A DNA stretch of 64,000 nucleotides, taken from NCBI RefSeq assembly GCF_049446155.1, contig NZ_JBMSEE010000002.1, positions 707,695 through 771,694 of the forward strand. The letters are read 5' to 3'. Below are positions 6,754-15,511 of the stretch, piece after piece (position 1 is the first letter of the stretch; the number at the start of each line of letters is the position of its first letter). The translations under genes and the position numbers were made by a program. The notes beneath the pieces were generated by a model. The model ran no database searches. It was given only the letters and a program-made list of their open reading frames with translations, and was not told the DNA's origin. This stretch comes from Rivibacter sp049446155 (GTDB lineage: Bacteria > Pseudomonadota > Gammaproteobacteria > Burkholderiales > Burkholderiaceae_C).

Positions 6754-8046
6754 ATGGCGGCGCGCACCATCCCCCTACGCATCTCCGGCTTCGCGCTCGG
6801 GATGAACAACCGCCGCCCGGACCATCAGCTGGACGCCGGCGAGGACGGCCGCTTCCTGCGCTCGAGCGTCAACGCGGACATCGCCGCCACGGGGCGCCTG
6901 CAGCGCCGCCGGGGCTACGCGCGCGTCATCTCCGGGGCGGAGTGTCACTCGGGGTGGGCCGCGCCCAGCGGGGCGGCGGCGTTCTACGCCGACGGCGGCT
7001 CGCTCTATCAGCTCAGCGGCGATCCGGCGGCACCGACACGCGCGTTGATCCGCGACGGCTTTGCGCCCCAACTGCCGTTCAGCTACGCCGAGGCGCCCGA
7101 GGGCGGCTTCTACGCTTCGAACGGCGCCGAGCTGGGCCGCATCGTGGGCGGCGTGTTCGAGCCACTGGCGCCGCCCCCGCTCAGCCCCCAACCCTTCGCC
7201 GTCGCTACGAGCGGCGGCGCGCTGCCGCCGGGCACCTACCAGGTGTGCTTCACGCAGCGCTTCGCCGACGGCCGCGAGTCGCCGGCCACGCATCCGCTGC
7301 AGATCGAGGTGCCCGAGGACGGCCGCATCGAGGCGTTCGGTCTCCCCGCAGCGTTCTCACCCGGCGTGACGTCAGTCGTCGTCTACGCCTCGCCAGTCAA
7401 TGGCGACCAGATCTACCGCGCCGCGGTGCTCACCGAACCGGCCACCACGTTCGTGCTCGCCGTGTTGCCTGCCGCCGGCCCACGCTGCACGACCATCGGC
7501 TTGACCCGCATGCCGCCCGGCAACGTCGTGCGCTTCAGCAACGGCCGCCTGTTGGCGGCGGACGGTCGCGCGCTCTTCTATTCGGAGCCCTTCGCCCCAG
7601 GCCTGACGAACCCGCTGAAGAACTTCATCGTATTCCCGGAGCCCATCAGCGTGGTCGAGCCGGTCGGCGGTGGCGTCTACGTCGTGGCTGAGGCCACCTA
7701 CTGGTTTCTTGGCGACCTCGGCGTGGCCGAGGCGCGCGTGGTTGCGCCGTCGCGCGGCGTGCCACGCACGGGCGGCCAGATGCCGCGCCCCGCCGGTGAG
7801 CAGAAGTCGACCGGCTGCTTCTGGATGAGTGAGCGCGGTCTGGTCACAGCGTTGCCCGGCGGCCAGCTCACATTCGTGCAGGACGACAACGTTGCAGTCG
7901 CCCCGGCCCGTGCCGGCGCCACTGCGTTCCGCGAGCGCGACGGCGAACGCCAACTCGTGGCCGGGCTCTTCGGCACCGGCCCCGAGCACATCGCAGCGCG
8001 CAGCTTCATGGACGCGGAAGTGATCCGCAAGGAGACCCAGCTATGA
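6754..8046 (+). CDS. Phage tail/neck structural protein (beta-rich)
   Basis: This is a 430-residue protein starting MAARTIPLRISGFALGMNNR. It is beta-rich through most of its length, with alternating hydrophobic and Gly/Asp turns (for example GGVYVVAEATYWFLGDLG), as in beta-propeller tail-tube or packaged-DNA-stabilising proteins of podoviruses. There is no signal peptide or enzyme motif. No Shine-Dalgarno sequence precedes the ATG, and a later ATG at residue 17 would cut the conserved-looking N-terminus. The gene ends in an ATGA overlap with the next gene. A nozzle or neck role is a guess from order and predicted fold. Confidence 0.5.
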   Translation: MAARTIPLRISGFALGMNNRRPDHQLDAGEDGRFLRSSVNADIAATGRLQRRRGYARVISGAECHSGWAAPSGAAAFYADGGSLYQLSGDPAAPTRALIRDGFAPQLPFSYAEAPEGGFYASNGAELGRIVGGVFEPLAPPPLSPQPFAVATSGGALPPGTYQVCFTQRFADGRESPATHPLQIEVPEDGRIEAFGLPAAFSPGVTSVVVYASPVNGDQIYRAAVLTEPATTFVLAVLPAAGPRCTTIGLTRMPPGNVVRFSNGRLLAADGRALFYSEPFAPGLTNPLKNFIVFPEPISVVEPVGGGVYVVAEATYWFLGDLGVAEARVVAPSRGVPRTGGQMPRPAGEQKSTGCFWMSERGLVTALPGGQLTFVQDDNVAVAPARAGATAFRERDGERQLVAGLFGTGPEHIAARSFMDAEVIRKETQL

Positions 8047-8540
8047 ATGAGATGGCCAAGGCCGGCTTCGTGTGGACCATCGAGACGCTGCGCAACGGCG
8101 TGGTGATCGAGCGCGAAGTCGTCCACAACCTCATCCCCGTCGAGGGCCTGAACCACATTCTCTCGGTGCTGCTCAAGGCTGGCGCGCAAGTGCCCACCTG
8201 GTACATCGGCATCTACGAAGGCAACTACACGCCGACGCCCGACCTCACGGCCGCGCAGTTGCCGGCGCTCGCCGTCGAATGCACCAGCTACACCGAGGCG
8301 ACGCGCCGCGAGCTGGTCGAAGGCGCGGTCGCCAATGGCGCGGTCGACAACCTCGGCAATCGCGCCGAGTTCACGTCGAACGCCAACAAGACGGTGTACG
8401 GCGGCTTCATCACCTCGGCGCCCGCGAAGGGCTCGACCGCCGGCGTGCTGCTGTCTGCGGTGCGCTTCCCGACGCCCAAGTCCTTCGAAGCCGAGACCGT
8501 GATGCGCGTCTCGGCCGGCTTCAACCTCGCTTCTCTCTGA
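8043..8540 (+). CDS. Phage tail-associated hypothetical protein
   Basis: This is a 165-residue protein overlapping the preceding stop. It has an N-terminal strand pair (FVWTIETLRNGVVIEREVVHNLIPVEG in two parts), a helical LNHILSVLLKAG, then PTWYIGIYEGNYTPTPD and a Thr/Ala-rich C-terminal half. The pattern recurs in small phage appendage proteins annotated without function. Its place between the neck-type protein and the second appendage paralogue suggests it belongs to the tail fibre or collar. I cannot name a family. Confidence 0.45.
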   Translation: MNEMAKAGFVWTIETLRNGVVIEREVVHNLIPVEGLNHILSVLLKAGAQVPTWYIGIYEGNYTPTPDLTAAQLPALAVECTSYTEATRRELVEGAVANGAVDNLGNRAEFTSNANKTVYGGFITSAPAKGSTAGVLLSAVRFPTPKSFEAETVMRVSAGFNLASL

Positions 8541-8553
8541 TCGGAGTCCCCAC

Positions 8554-8994
8554 ATGAAGACTTCCACCGGCCTGCGCAACGCCATGCTCGCGAGCGGTTC
8601 ACTCAAGAGCCTGCTCGACAACGGCGTACTGCGCATCTACGGCGGCTCCGTGCCGAGCACCGCGGACGAAGCGATCGGCGGCGCCACGCTGCTGTGCGAG
8701 ATCACCGAGGACGGCCTGGGCGGCGGCCTCGATTTCGCCGCCGCGGCTGTCGGCGGCGTGCTGGCCAAGCTCGCCGGCCAGGTGTGGGCAGGCACGCCCG
8801 TCGCCACCGGCACGGCGACCTTCTTCCGCTTCGTGCAGACGGGCGACACCGGCGCTGTCAGCACGACCGCACCGCGTCTGCAAGGCACGTGCGGCACCGC
8901 CGGTGCGGACCTGAACATGACCAGCACCGCGCTCGTCAGCGGCACGCCGCTGCCCCCGGTCGACTTCTTCAACGTCGCGCTGCCGACTCTGTGA
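8554..8994 (+). CDS. Phage tail-appendage protein, second of two paralogues
   Basis: This is a 146-residue protein with a GGAG site. It shares an ordered set of motifs with the protein at 4193-4846 (LRIYGGSVP, LLCEIT, ATFFRFV, QGTCG) and so appears to be its shorter paralogue. After QGTCG it continues only for about 35 residues to a VDFFNVALPTL end, without the extra Ig-like domain. The two copies probably form related parts of the adsorption apparatus. No enzyme residues are visible. Confidence 0.5.
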   Translation: MKTSTGLRNAMLASGSLKSLLDNGVLRIYGGSVPSTADEAIGGATLLCEITEDGLGGGLDFAAAAVGGVLAKLAGQVWAGTPVATGTATFFRFVQTGDTGAVSTTAPRLQGTCGTAGADLNMTSTALVSGTPLPPVDFFNVALPTL

Positions 8995-9005
8995 CGGAGT
9001 AGGGC

Positions 9006-10724
9006 ATGGCCTTCAGTCCCGCCGGCCTCGCCGAGCTGTCGTTGGGCGACAGCGTCTCTGTCGAGCAGTTGCGCATCAGCGGCGACGGGCAGCGGTTGGT
9101 GCTCGTCCGCAAGCCGCTCGCGGGCGGCACCACGTCGGACTTGGAGATTTACCGCCGCGGCGCATCGGCGTGGAACCTCGAGCACAGCGAGTCGTTCTTC
9201 ACTGGGTCCAACGGCTTCGCGCAACCGGTCATCTCGGGCGACGGCGCGACCGTCGTGGTGTTTCGCCACCCACAATCGTTCTACTCATCCTCGACGGGCA
9301 CCGAGGTCAAAACGTGGACGCGCGACGGCACCACGTGGACCAACACCAGCAATCCGACGCTCCCGGCCGGCTTCACAGTGTTGGCGGGGGCGCTGAACAG
9401 CGACGGCTCGCGCCTCGCGATGCTGCGTACGATCGGGTCGATCACGACGTCGCGCCTGGTGATGCTCGCCTCCGACGGCGCGGGCTCGTTCCCGACGGTT
9501 GTCACTGAGACCAACGTGTTCCCCGGCGAGACCATGGGGACGTGGTCGGCGCAGATGACGCTGTCCGGCGACGGGCTCAAGGTCGCGTTCCCGTACTACA
9601 CGGACGGCTTCGGCGCAGGGGTCCACGTTTACACACTCAGCAACGCGGGCGGCCCGTGGGACTGGGTCGACCATCAGCTGATCGAGGACACGTACGACCC
9701 CGAATACGGCTTTCTCAACATCCCCACGCTGAACGGTGACGGCTCGCGCATGCTCGTGAGCTACTTCGACGATCCGTACGGTGGTAGCCCCGCACCGCGG
9801 GCGGCCCGCGCACTGCTGTACGAGCTCAACGCCGGAGTGTGGGAGCTCGGCGCCACGCTCGAAGAGACCGCGTCCGAAGCGTCGATGACCGCTTGCGCGG
9901 ATGTCTACGTGGTCAGCGCGACGTACGCACTCGACTTCGGCATCACGCACAACTTCCTCGGCCCGCCGGACGCGAAGGCAAAGTCCTGGAACACAAGCGC
10001 GAGTGAAGCGGGCTACTGGCGCAATCCGCCCATTCCGTACGGCGGCAACGCAGCCGGGTTCGCGTACAGCAACAGCACCAAGACGTTTGAGTTCCTCGAC
10101 GAGGGCACCCCGACCACGAACGACGGCGCGGAAGTGCTCGGGGTGGCGCCGAGCACCAACGCCGGCAAGCGCATGTTCGAGATCGTCGCGGACGAAATCA
10201 CGACGCAAACGATCCTGGGCTTCGTGGTGGCCAAGCAGTCGCTCTACACCAGCATGTACGGCGTCGACGCGGTCGCGCGCTGGGTGGGCATCTACGACGG
10301 CACCGGCAGCGAGGCGGTGAGCTACACCGATTTCTGGTCCTCATCCAGCGAGACGAACCTCGACAACAGCGGCCTGTGGCCGCTGGTGACGACAGGCGAC
10401 GTACTCAGCTTCTGCTTCGACCTCGGCGCGGGCAAGCTAGACAAGATCAAGATCAACGGCGTGTCCCAGGCCTTTGACCCGGCGGATGCAACGGCTTGGG
10501 CGGCGATCAACGCATGGGTGGCCGGCGCCGAGGTGCGCCCCTGGCTCAATGCGCGCCCGAACGGTGGTGCGCCGTTCGGGAAATTCACGCTCAACGTCAC
10601 TGCCGCCGACATAGCGCACCCCGAAGCAGGCTACAGCGCATGGCTCGACGGTGGGGGCGGCCCCGGTCCCGGCCCGACAGGCGACTTCTGGACCGACTTC
10701 ATCCTGAGCCATGAAGTACCCTAA
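9006..10724 (+). CDS. Phage receptor-binding protein: beta-propeller plus SPRY-like domain
   Basis: This is a 572-residue protein. The first 320 or so residues contain repeated SGDGxxL/V, SDGSRLAML, LSGDGLKVAF and NGDGSRMLV units, each beginning a strand, as in WD40/kelch-like propellers. From about residue 389 the sequence resembles a SPRY/lectin domain, including GDVLSFCFDLGAGKLDKIKI near 465 and a WLNARPNGG segment near 515. The tail ends with a Gly/Pro-rich linker and a short helix. Such an architecture fits a tail fibre or receptor-binding protein. It overlaps the next start by 14 bases, implying coupled translation. Confidence 0.55.
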   Translation: MAFSPAGLAELSLGDSVSVEQLRISGDGQRLVLVRKPLAGGTTSDLEIYRRGASAWNLEHSESFFTGSNGFAQPVISGDGATVVVFRHPQSFYSSSTGTEVKTWTRDGTTWTNTSNPTLPAGFTVLAGALNSDGSRLAMLRTIGSITTSRLVMLASDGAGSFPTVVTETNVFPGETMGTWSAQMTLSGDGLKVAFPYYTDGFGAGVHVYTLSNAGGPWDWVDHQLIEDTYDPEYGFLNIPTLNGDGSRMLVSYFDDPYGGSPAPRAARALLYELNAGVWELGATLEETASEASMTACADVYVVSATYALDFGITHNFLGPPDAKAKSWNTSASEAGYWRNPPIPYGGNAAGFAYSNSTKTFEFLDEGTPTTNDGAEVLGVAPSTNAGKRMFEIVADEITTQTILGFVVAKQSLYTSMYGVDAVARWVGIYDGTGSEAVSYTDFWSSSSETNLDNSGLWPLVTTGDVLSFCFDLGAGKLDKIKINGVSQAFDPADATAWAAINAWVAGAEVRPWLNARPNGGAPFGKFTLNVTAADIAHPEAGYSAWLDGGGGPGPGPTGDFWTDFILSHEVP

Positions 10725-12399
10725 GCTCTGGAACGGCATCACGCCCGAGGGCGAAGACGCAGCGCGCGGCCTGCAGCGCGTCGATGCGCCGTTTCTGAAG
10801 CGGGTGACGCCGGGCTACATCGCGCGCGCCAAGAACGGTTTCTACGAGGTCACCAAGATCGCCTCCGCGCAGTCGGCGCCGTATCTGTGGGGCGACTACG
10901 TCTCTGACGGCGTACTCGCTACGGCGAGCTTCGATCCTGGTCGTAAGCGCAAGGTGCTGCAGACATACGGGGTGGTCATCGGCCCCGGCAGCACCTACCA
11001 ACCAACTTCGTCGTTCTACAACTACGTCGGCGATCGCTACCTCCTGCGCATCGGGCGCGACTCGTCGTCGGCCGACGGCCCGTTCTGGCCCGTGCTGGTG
11101 CGCGACACGCTGGGCGATGAGTTCCCGCCCGCCTCGGAGAACCGCGGGAAGTCGATCTCGTTCTATGGGTTGGCGAACCTGGAAGGCGGCGCCGACATCA
11201 ATGAGTTTCAGCGCATCATTGGTGCGTTCGCCTCGGGCTGGGACGGCACCAAGTACCGCTTCGGCTACGGCGGCCTGTGGCAAGACCCGGACGGCGAAGA
11301 CATCTTCCGCGTCGGCGGCCCGAGCAACGGCACGCTGGCGATCACAAACCGCGTGCGCGAGTACCGCGCGTGGTTCTCGAACACGCTCGACTTCGCCGTC
11401 AGCACGCAGACCTGGGCTTCGACCAACCGCGAGATCTGCATGTCGCGCATCTTCGTTGGCGGCCCTGGGAAGCTCGCGGCGCTGAAAGCGACGTTGGAGA
11501 CGGTCGAGTCGGTCGACTACGTCGACATGGGCACGCCGGAAGACAGCTACTACGCTGGCACGTGGAAGCCGCGCGTGAAGGTCAAGCTCGTCACGTCGAA
11601 CGACCACGGCGCGTCGTGGAACGAAAGCGACGCCGACTTTCTCGAGCCGTACATCGAGTTCAAGATGCTCCCGGGCACCGGCCTCGGCAGCGACCCGTGG
11701 TCGCCGCCGGGTATCACGCACTTCGACCGCTTCGTGATGAACGGCAACCAGCTGCTCAACATGATGATGGGGGCGCGCGTCGTCTACGTCGGCAACAACA
11801 CACGCTTGCTGATGGTGCCGCAGTGTCGGATCGCGCCCGGCCAGTGGGGCACGCTGTTGTTCCGCGACGCAGGCAGCGGATTTTCGCGCGTTGCGTGGCC
11901 TGCAGACTCAGGCACGTGGCTTGCGCCATCGGAGTTCGGCGGTAGCGCCGATTTGGTGTTGTCGTTCAGTGGGTACTTCTTCGCCCACTGGTTCTCGTGG
12001 GGGCCGGGGTGCGCGTACTACCCGGTGAACCACGACAACAAGATGAAGCTGCTCGTGACGGTCGATGCTGGCGACACCTGGACCCTGACGCCCGAGCTGC
12101 CGGCGGACATCAACCACAACTTCATCGGTACGGCGCTCGGCACGACGGTGCGGCCCCGCACCGATACCTCGCCCGGCCGCGTGCTGTTCCCTCGCGTGGA
12201 CGAAGCCGCAGGGCGTATCGAGTGGCTGGCGACGGGTGGGGATCTGAGCGCGTTCGCCGCCGCGGGCGACGTTGCTGCACCCGGCATCGAGGAAGAGTTC
12301 ATCGGCTACGCGGGCCGTTACTTCGTCTACATCGGTGACGGCGCGACGCGTCGTCGGTACGTGAATCCGGCCTTCCCGGGAGAGTTCGACAAGCCATGA
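10711..12399 (+). CDS. Phage tail protein with Asp-box (BNR) propeller motifs
   Basis: This is a 562-residue protein with two clear Asp-box motifs, SNDHGASW at about residues 296-303 and VDAGDTW at about 451-457. These mark the turns of sialidase-type six-bladed propellers. The rest is aromatic-rich (YRFGYGGLW, YFFAHWFSWGPG), as in carbohydrate-binding folds. It is likely a receptor-binding or depolymerising tail component, though no sialidase Arg triad or catalytic acid pair could be assigned by eye. It is cotranscribed with genes on both sides; the start lies inside the preceding gene and the stop overlaps the next ATG. Confidence 0.55.
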   Translation: MKYPKLWNGITPEGEDAARGLQRVDAPFLKRVTPGYIARAKNGFYEVTKIASAQSAPYLWGDYVSDGVLATASFDPGRKRKVLQTYGVVIGPGSTYQPTSSFYNYVGDRYLLRIGRDSSSADGPFWPVLVRDTLGDEFPPASENRGKSISFYGLANLEGGADINEFQRIIGAFASGWDGTKYRFGYGGLWQDPDGEDIFRVGGPSNGTLAITNRVREYRAWFSNTLDFAVSTQTWASTNREICMSRIFVGGPGKLAALKATLETVESVDYVDMGTPEDSYYAGTWKPRVKVKLVTSNDHGASWNESDADFLEPYIEFKMLPGTGLGSDPWSPPGITHFDRFVMNGNQLLNMMMGARVVYVGNNTRLLMVPQCRIAPGQWGTLLFRDAGSGFSRVAWPADSGTWLAPSEFGGSADLVLSFSGYFFAHWFSWGPGCAYYPVNHDNKMKLLVTVDAGDTWTLTPELPADINHNFIGTALGTTVRPRTDTSPGRVLFPRVDEAAGRIEWLATGGDLSAFAAAGDVAAPGIEEEFIGYAGRYFVYIGDGATRRRYVNPAFPGEFDKP

Positions 12400-14486
12400 C
12401 CAACGCACTGATCAAGGACGCGCCGACGCCGTTGCCGGACCCGGACGCACCCGCGGGGCCGGTCACGGCGACGCTCTACTGGTCGGCCACCGGCCGTTTC
12501 TTCAGCGGCGGCCTAAGCAGCTCCGATGCGCCGACCATCGACACGTGGTTCTACGTGTCGGCCTCGGGCGCGGGCTTCTTCCCCACCGGCGAGCGCGCAT
12601 TCGTCGACGGCGACGGCAAGCGCGGCACGCTCACGTTCGTGCCCGGCACTTACCGCCAGGCCAGCGGCTACCTGGGCGCCCCCGTGCCGGCGCAGGACGC
12701 GCTCATCCAGTACGAGGATGTGGAGAACGAGCAGCCTGGCGAGGGCGGCGCGGGCTCTGGCGGCCACTGGGAGCTGGTCGACCCAGGGACTCCCGAGACG
12801 CCGGAGACCGTCGTGCCGGTCACGACTCGCGTGTGCATCACCGTACCGCTCGACTGGCTGACGAAGAACCCCCAGCTGCCCGAAGGCGCCACGTTGACGC
12901 CAAAGCCCGACGGCAGCGCGCTGCTCTACTGCGACGACCTGACGATCTACCAGACCGTGCCTGGCACGCCGGCAACCCCGCCGCGCTACGAGTTCGTTCC
13001 GGACGAACAAACGCCAACCGCTTCGCCCGGCAACGGCGTCGGTTGGAACGGCGGCGCGCGCTCGGTCCAGGCGATCGCAGGCGACGCGGCCATCGAGTTC
13101 AAGCCGGTCACCGGCCTGGTTTCGGCGGCGGTGGGCTTCGAGGTGCCCCAAGGCGCTTCGCTGGCGGACCGCCCCATCGACAGCGCGCAGTTCATGACAC
13201 GGCACATGCAGCGCCACGCCTTCTGGCTCGAGCGCGGGCAGCTCTACGTGCGCGAGGATGGTTACTCGCGACTCTTTGTCGGCAGCTACGTGCCTGGCGA
13301 CCTGTTGCGCATCGAGCGCGCCGCCGGCGTGACGACCTACAAGAAGAACGGCGCAGTGGTTTACACCAGCTCGAACGCGCTCAACACCGAGCGTACGAAC
13401 ATGGTCGCCATGCTGTACGCGCCGGGTGACTCGATCGACGAGCCGAAGATCATCGCCGTGACGCCCGCCGAGACCGGCGCCGAGCTGTCGTTTCTGCCGG
13501 CCGAGCTGAACGCCAGTATGGCCGGAGGCAGACTCTACATGGGGCTGAGCAAGTCGATGCGCCCGCTACGGGGGGTGGGTTCGTTCCAAGGCACGCCTGA
13601 ACCGGCGTACATGGGCGCTAACGCGTTCATGTCGCCGATGCAAGGCATCGGCCTCATGGCCGAACCCAATCGGTGGAGCGCCGACTTGTCGTTCCAGCCG
13701 ATGCAGATCCTGGCCGGCAGGGCTTACATGGCCGCCGATCTGCAGATGCGCGCGCCGGCGATGAACGCAACGTTCGAAGATCTCACGGACGGCGTGGCGC
13801 TCTACAGCGGCCTTGCCGCGGCCGATAGCCTGCGCGGGGCCAAGCTCATCGCTGTGGTCATGAACACGCAAGGCGTGATCTTGGCCGTGCTGGGCATGAA
13901 CATCGTAGTCGACGCGGAGTTGCCGGCGGCGGCCGCGATGAGTGTCACGTACGGCACCGACCGCGCGTTGCTCGCGACGATCCACGAGTTCCTGCTCGCT
14001 GGTGACGCGCCGCCCGTGTTCGACCAGGCTGGCCAGGTGTGGATCATCAACACCGAGACCGGCGCCAGTGGCATGTACGAGGCCTATGACTTCAACAGCT
14101 ACGGTCTACTCGACGGCCAGGCATTTGGTGTCAAGTCCGACGGCGTCTACCTGCTCGACGGCGACGACGATGAAGGGCAGCCGATCCGCGCGTCGGCGGC
14201 GATCGGCAAGACCGACTTCGGCACGCGCCAAGAGAAGCGGCTCGAAGCCGCGTACCTGGGCGTCTCGTCGACTGGCGGGATGCTGCTCAAAGTCACGCTG
14301 CCTGACGGCACCGAGTACGTCTACGAGGCGCGCACGAGCAGCGAAGCGCTTGAGCAACAGCGCATCGACGTCGGCCGCGGCATCCGCGCGACGTTCCTGA
14401 CGTTCGAGGTCTTCAACCAAGAGGGCGCGGACTTCGAGCTCGAGAGCGCCGAGTTCTTCGCCACCAACACCACCCGGAGGATCTAA
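12396..14486 (+). CDS. Large phage tail protein
   Basis: This is a 696-residue protein. It has an N-terminal beta region with ATLYWSATGRFF, a Gly/Pro/Glu-rich linker at about residues 105-135, a middle jelly-roll-like part (GARSVQAIAGDAAIEFKP, LLRIERAAGVTTYKKNGAVVY), then a Met-rich repeat zone (about residues 380-460) and a C-terminal GLLDGQAFGVKSDGVYLLDGDDD region. The last region is found in many phage tail proteins annotated without function. It probably forms the spike or fibre base. The start overlaps the upstream stop (ATGA). Confidence 0.5.
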   Translation: MTNALIKDAPTPLPDPDAPAGPVTATLYWSATGRFFSGGLSSSDAPTIDTWFYVSASGAGFFPTGERAFVDGDGKRGTLTFVPGTYRQASGYLGAPVPAQDALIQYEDVENEQPGEGGAGSGGHWELVDPGTPETPETVVPVTTRVCITVPLDWLTKNPQLPEGATLTPKPDGSALLYCDDLTIYQTVPGTPATPPRYEFVPDEQTPTASPGNGVGWNGGARSVQAIAGDAAIEFKPVTGLVSAAVGFEVPQGASLADRPIDSAQFMTRHMQRHAFWLERGQLYVREDGYSRLFVGSYVPGDLLRIERAAGVTTYKKNGAVVYTSSNALNTERTNMVAMLYAPGDSIDEPKIIAVTPAETGAELSFLPAELNASMAGGRLYMGLSKSMRPLRGVGSFQGTPEPAYMGANAFMSPMQGIGLMAEPNRWSADLSFQPMQILAGRAYMAADLQMRAPAMNATFEDLTDGVALYSGLAAADSLRGAKLIAVVMNTQGVILAVLGMNIVVDAELPAAAAMSVTYGTDRALLATIHEFLLAGDAPPVFDQAGQVWIINTETGASGMYEAYDFNSYGLLDGQAFGVKSDGVYLLDGDDDEGQPIRASAAIGKTDFGTRQEKRLEAAYLGVSSTGGMLLKVTLPDGTEYVYEARTSSEALEQQRIDVGRGIRATFLTFEVFNQEGADFELESAEFFATNTTRRI

Positions 14487-14489
14487 ATC

Positions 14490-15482
14490 ATGGCGTTCAC
14501 CGGAGGCGCACCCGCCGTTGTCGGCGAGGTCTTCACCCTCGCCAACCAGGTCGCCAGCGAGCTGCGCGACGACGCGCTCTCGCGCACCGACGCTGCCATC
14601 GCGGCCGCGGGCGGCGCGCTGCCCAACGTTGTTGTGCCCATCATCGAGGGCAGCTTCCCGATCCCGGCCGTCCCAAGCTTGCCCACGCCGATGTCTCCGG
14701 CCGAGGCGACCGCGTACCTGAACCAGTTGGCTGACCAGGTCGAGCAACTGATCCGCGATGGCCTGGTGCAGTTCTTCAGCGACTACTTCCCGCTGGGCGA
14801 CGAGCTTGAGTTGGCCGGCGAGTGGATCGAACGCGTCCTGACGCAGGGCGGCGCGATCAACCCGACGATCGAGGCGCAGTTGTGGGAGCGCGAACGCGCA
14901 CGCCTGCTGGCCGATGCCCAGCGCCAGGAAGACGAGGCGGTCGCGCTGTGGGCCGCGCGCGGCTACCCGCTGCCGCCCGGCGCCGCCTTGGCCGCCGTCG
15001 AGCAGATCCGCCGCACGACCCAGCAGCAGATTGCCGCGGCCTCGCGCGACGTGGCGATCAAGACATTCGAGACCGAGGTGCAGCTGGCGCAGCGCGCGGT
15101 CGAGCTGGCCATCAACCTGCGCACCAGCGCGATCCAGAGCGCCTCCGAGTACATCAAGACGCTCGCCCTCGGCCCGCAGCTGGGCGTGGAGTACGCCAGC
15201 ACCCTGGCTGACGCGCAGGCGAAGCTGGCCGGCGCCGCGAGCGACTTCTACCGCGCGCAGGTCCAGGCCGCCGAGATCCCCGTACGCGTGGCCACGGCGA
15301 ACGCCGAGTTCAAGATGCGCGGCGAAGAGCTGCGCGTGCGCGGCTCGCTCGAGAACCTCGGTCAGCGCGTCCAGGCGGCCATGGCCGCCGCGCAGAGCCT
15401 GGGAACCCAGGCGGCGGCGGCGCTCAACGGCCTGCACGCCTCGGCGAGCATCAGCGGCAGCGACTCGACTGTCGTCGAGTGA
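14490..15482 (+). CDS. Phage virion protein, long helical (ejection-type candidate)
   Basis: This is a 330-residue protein predicted to be mostly helical from about residue 75 onward, with long heptad-like Ala/Glu/Gln/Arg stretches such as AQLWERERARLLADAQRQED and TLADAQAKLAGAASDFYRAQ. It has no signal peptide, membrane span or catalytic motif. Its position just before two other helical virion proteins and the giant polyvalent protein matches internal core or ejection proteins of podoviruses, which leave the capsid with the DNA. The function is inferred from composition and order. Confidence 0.5.
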   Translation: MAFTGGAPAVVGEVFTLANQVASELRDDALSRTDAAIAAAGGALPNVVVPIIEGSFPIPAVPSLPTPMSPAEATAYLNQLADQVEQLIRDGLVQFFSDYFPLGDELELAGEWIERVLTQGGAINPTIEAQLWERERARLLADAQRQEDEAVALWAARGYPLPPGAALAAVEQIRRTTQQQIAAASRDVAIKTFETEVQLAQRAVELAINLRTSAIQSASEYIKTLALGPQLGVEYASTLADAQAKLAGAASDFYRAQVQAAEIPVRVATANAEFKMRGEELRVRGSLENLGQRVQAAMAAAQSLGTQAAAALNGLHASASISGSDSTVVE

Positions 15483-15483
15483 T

Positions 15484-15503
15484 CTGCGTTAGACTACGGC
15501 AGA
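15484..15503 (+). promoter_or_regulatory. Phage tandem 10-bp motif, site C
   Basis: CTGCGTTAGA and CTACGGCAGA lie directly next to each other in the short gap before the next gene. The second unit shows the G/A and T/C exchanges that turn the motif into its own reverse complement. A TAGACT -10-like hexamer is inside the site, but no convincing -35 box was seen at 16-18 bases. Confidence 0.5.
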
Positions 15504-15511
15504 GGTAACCC

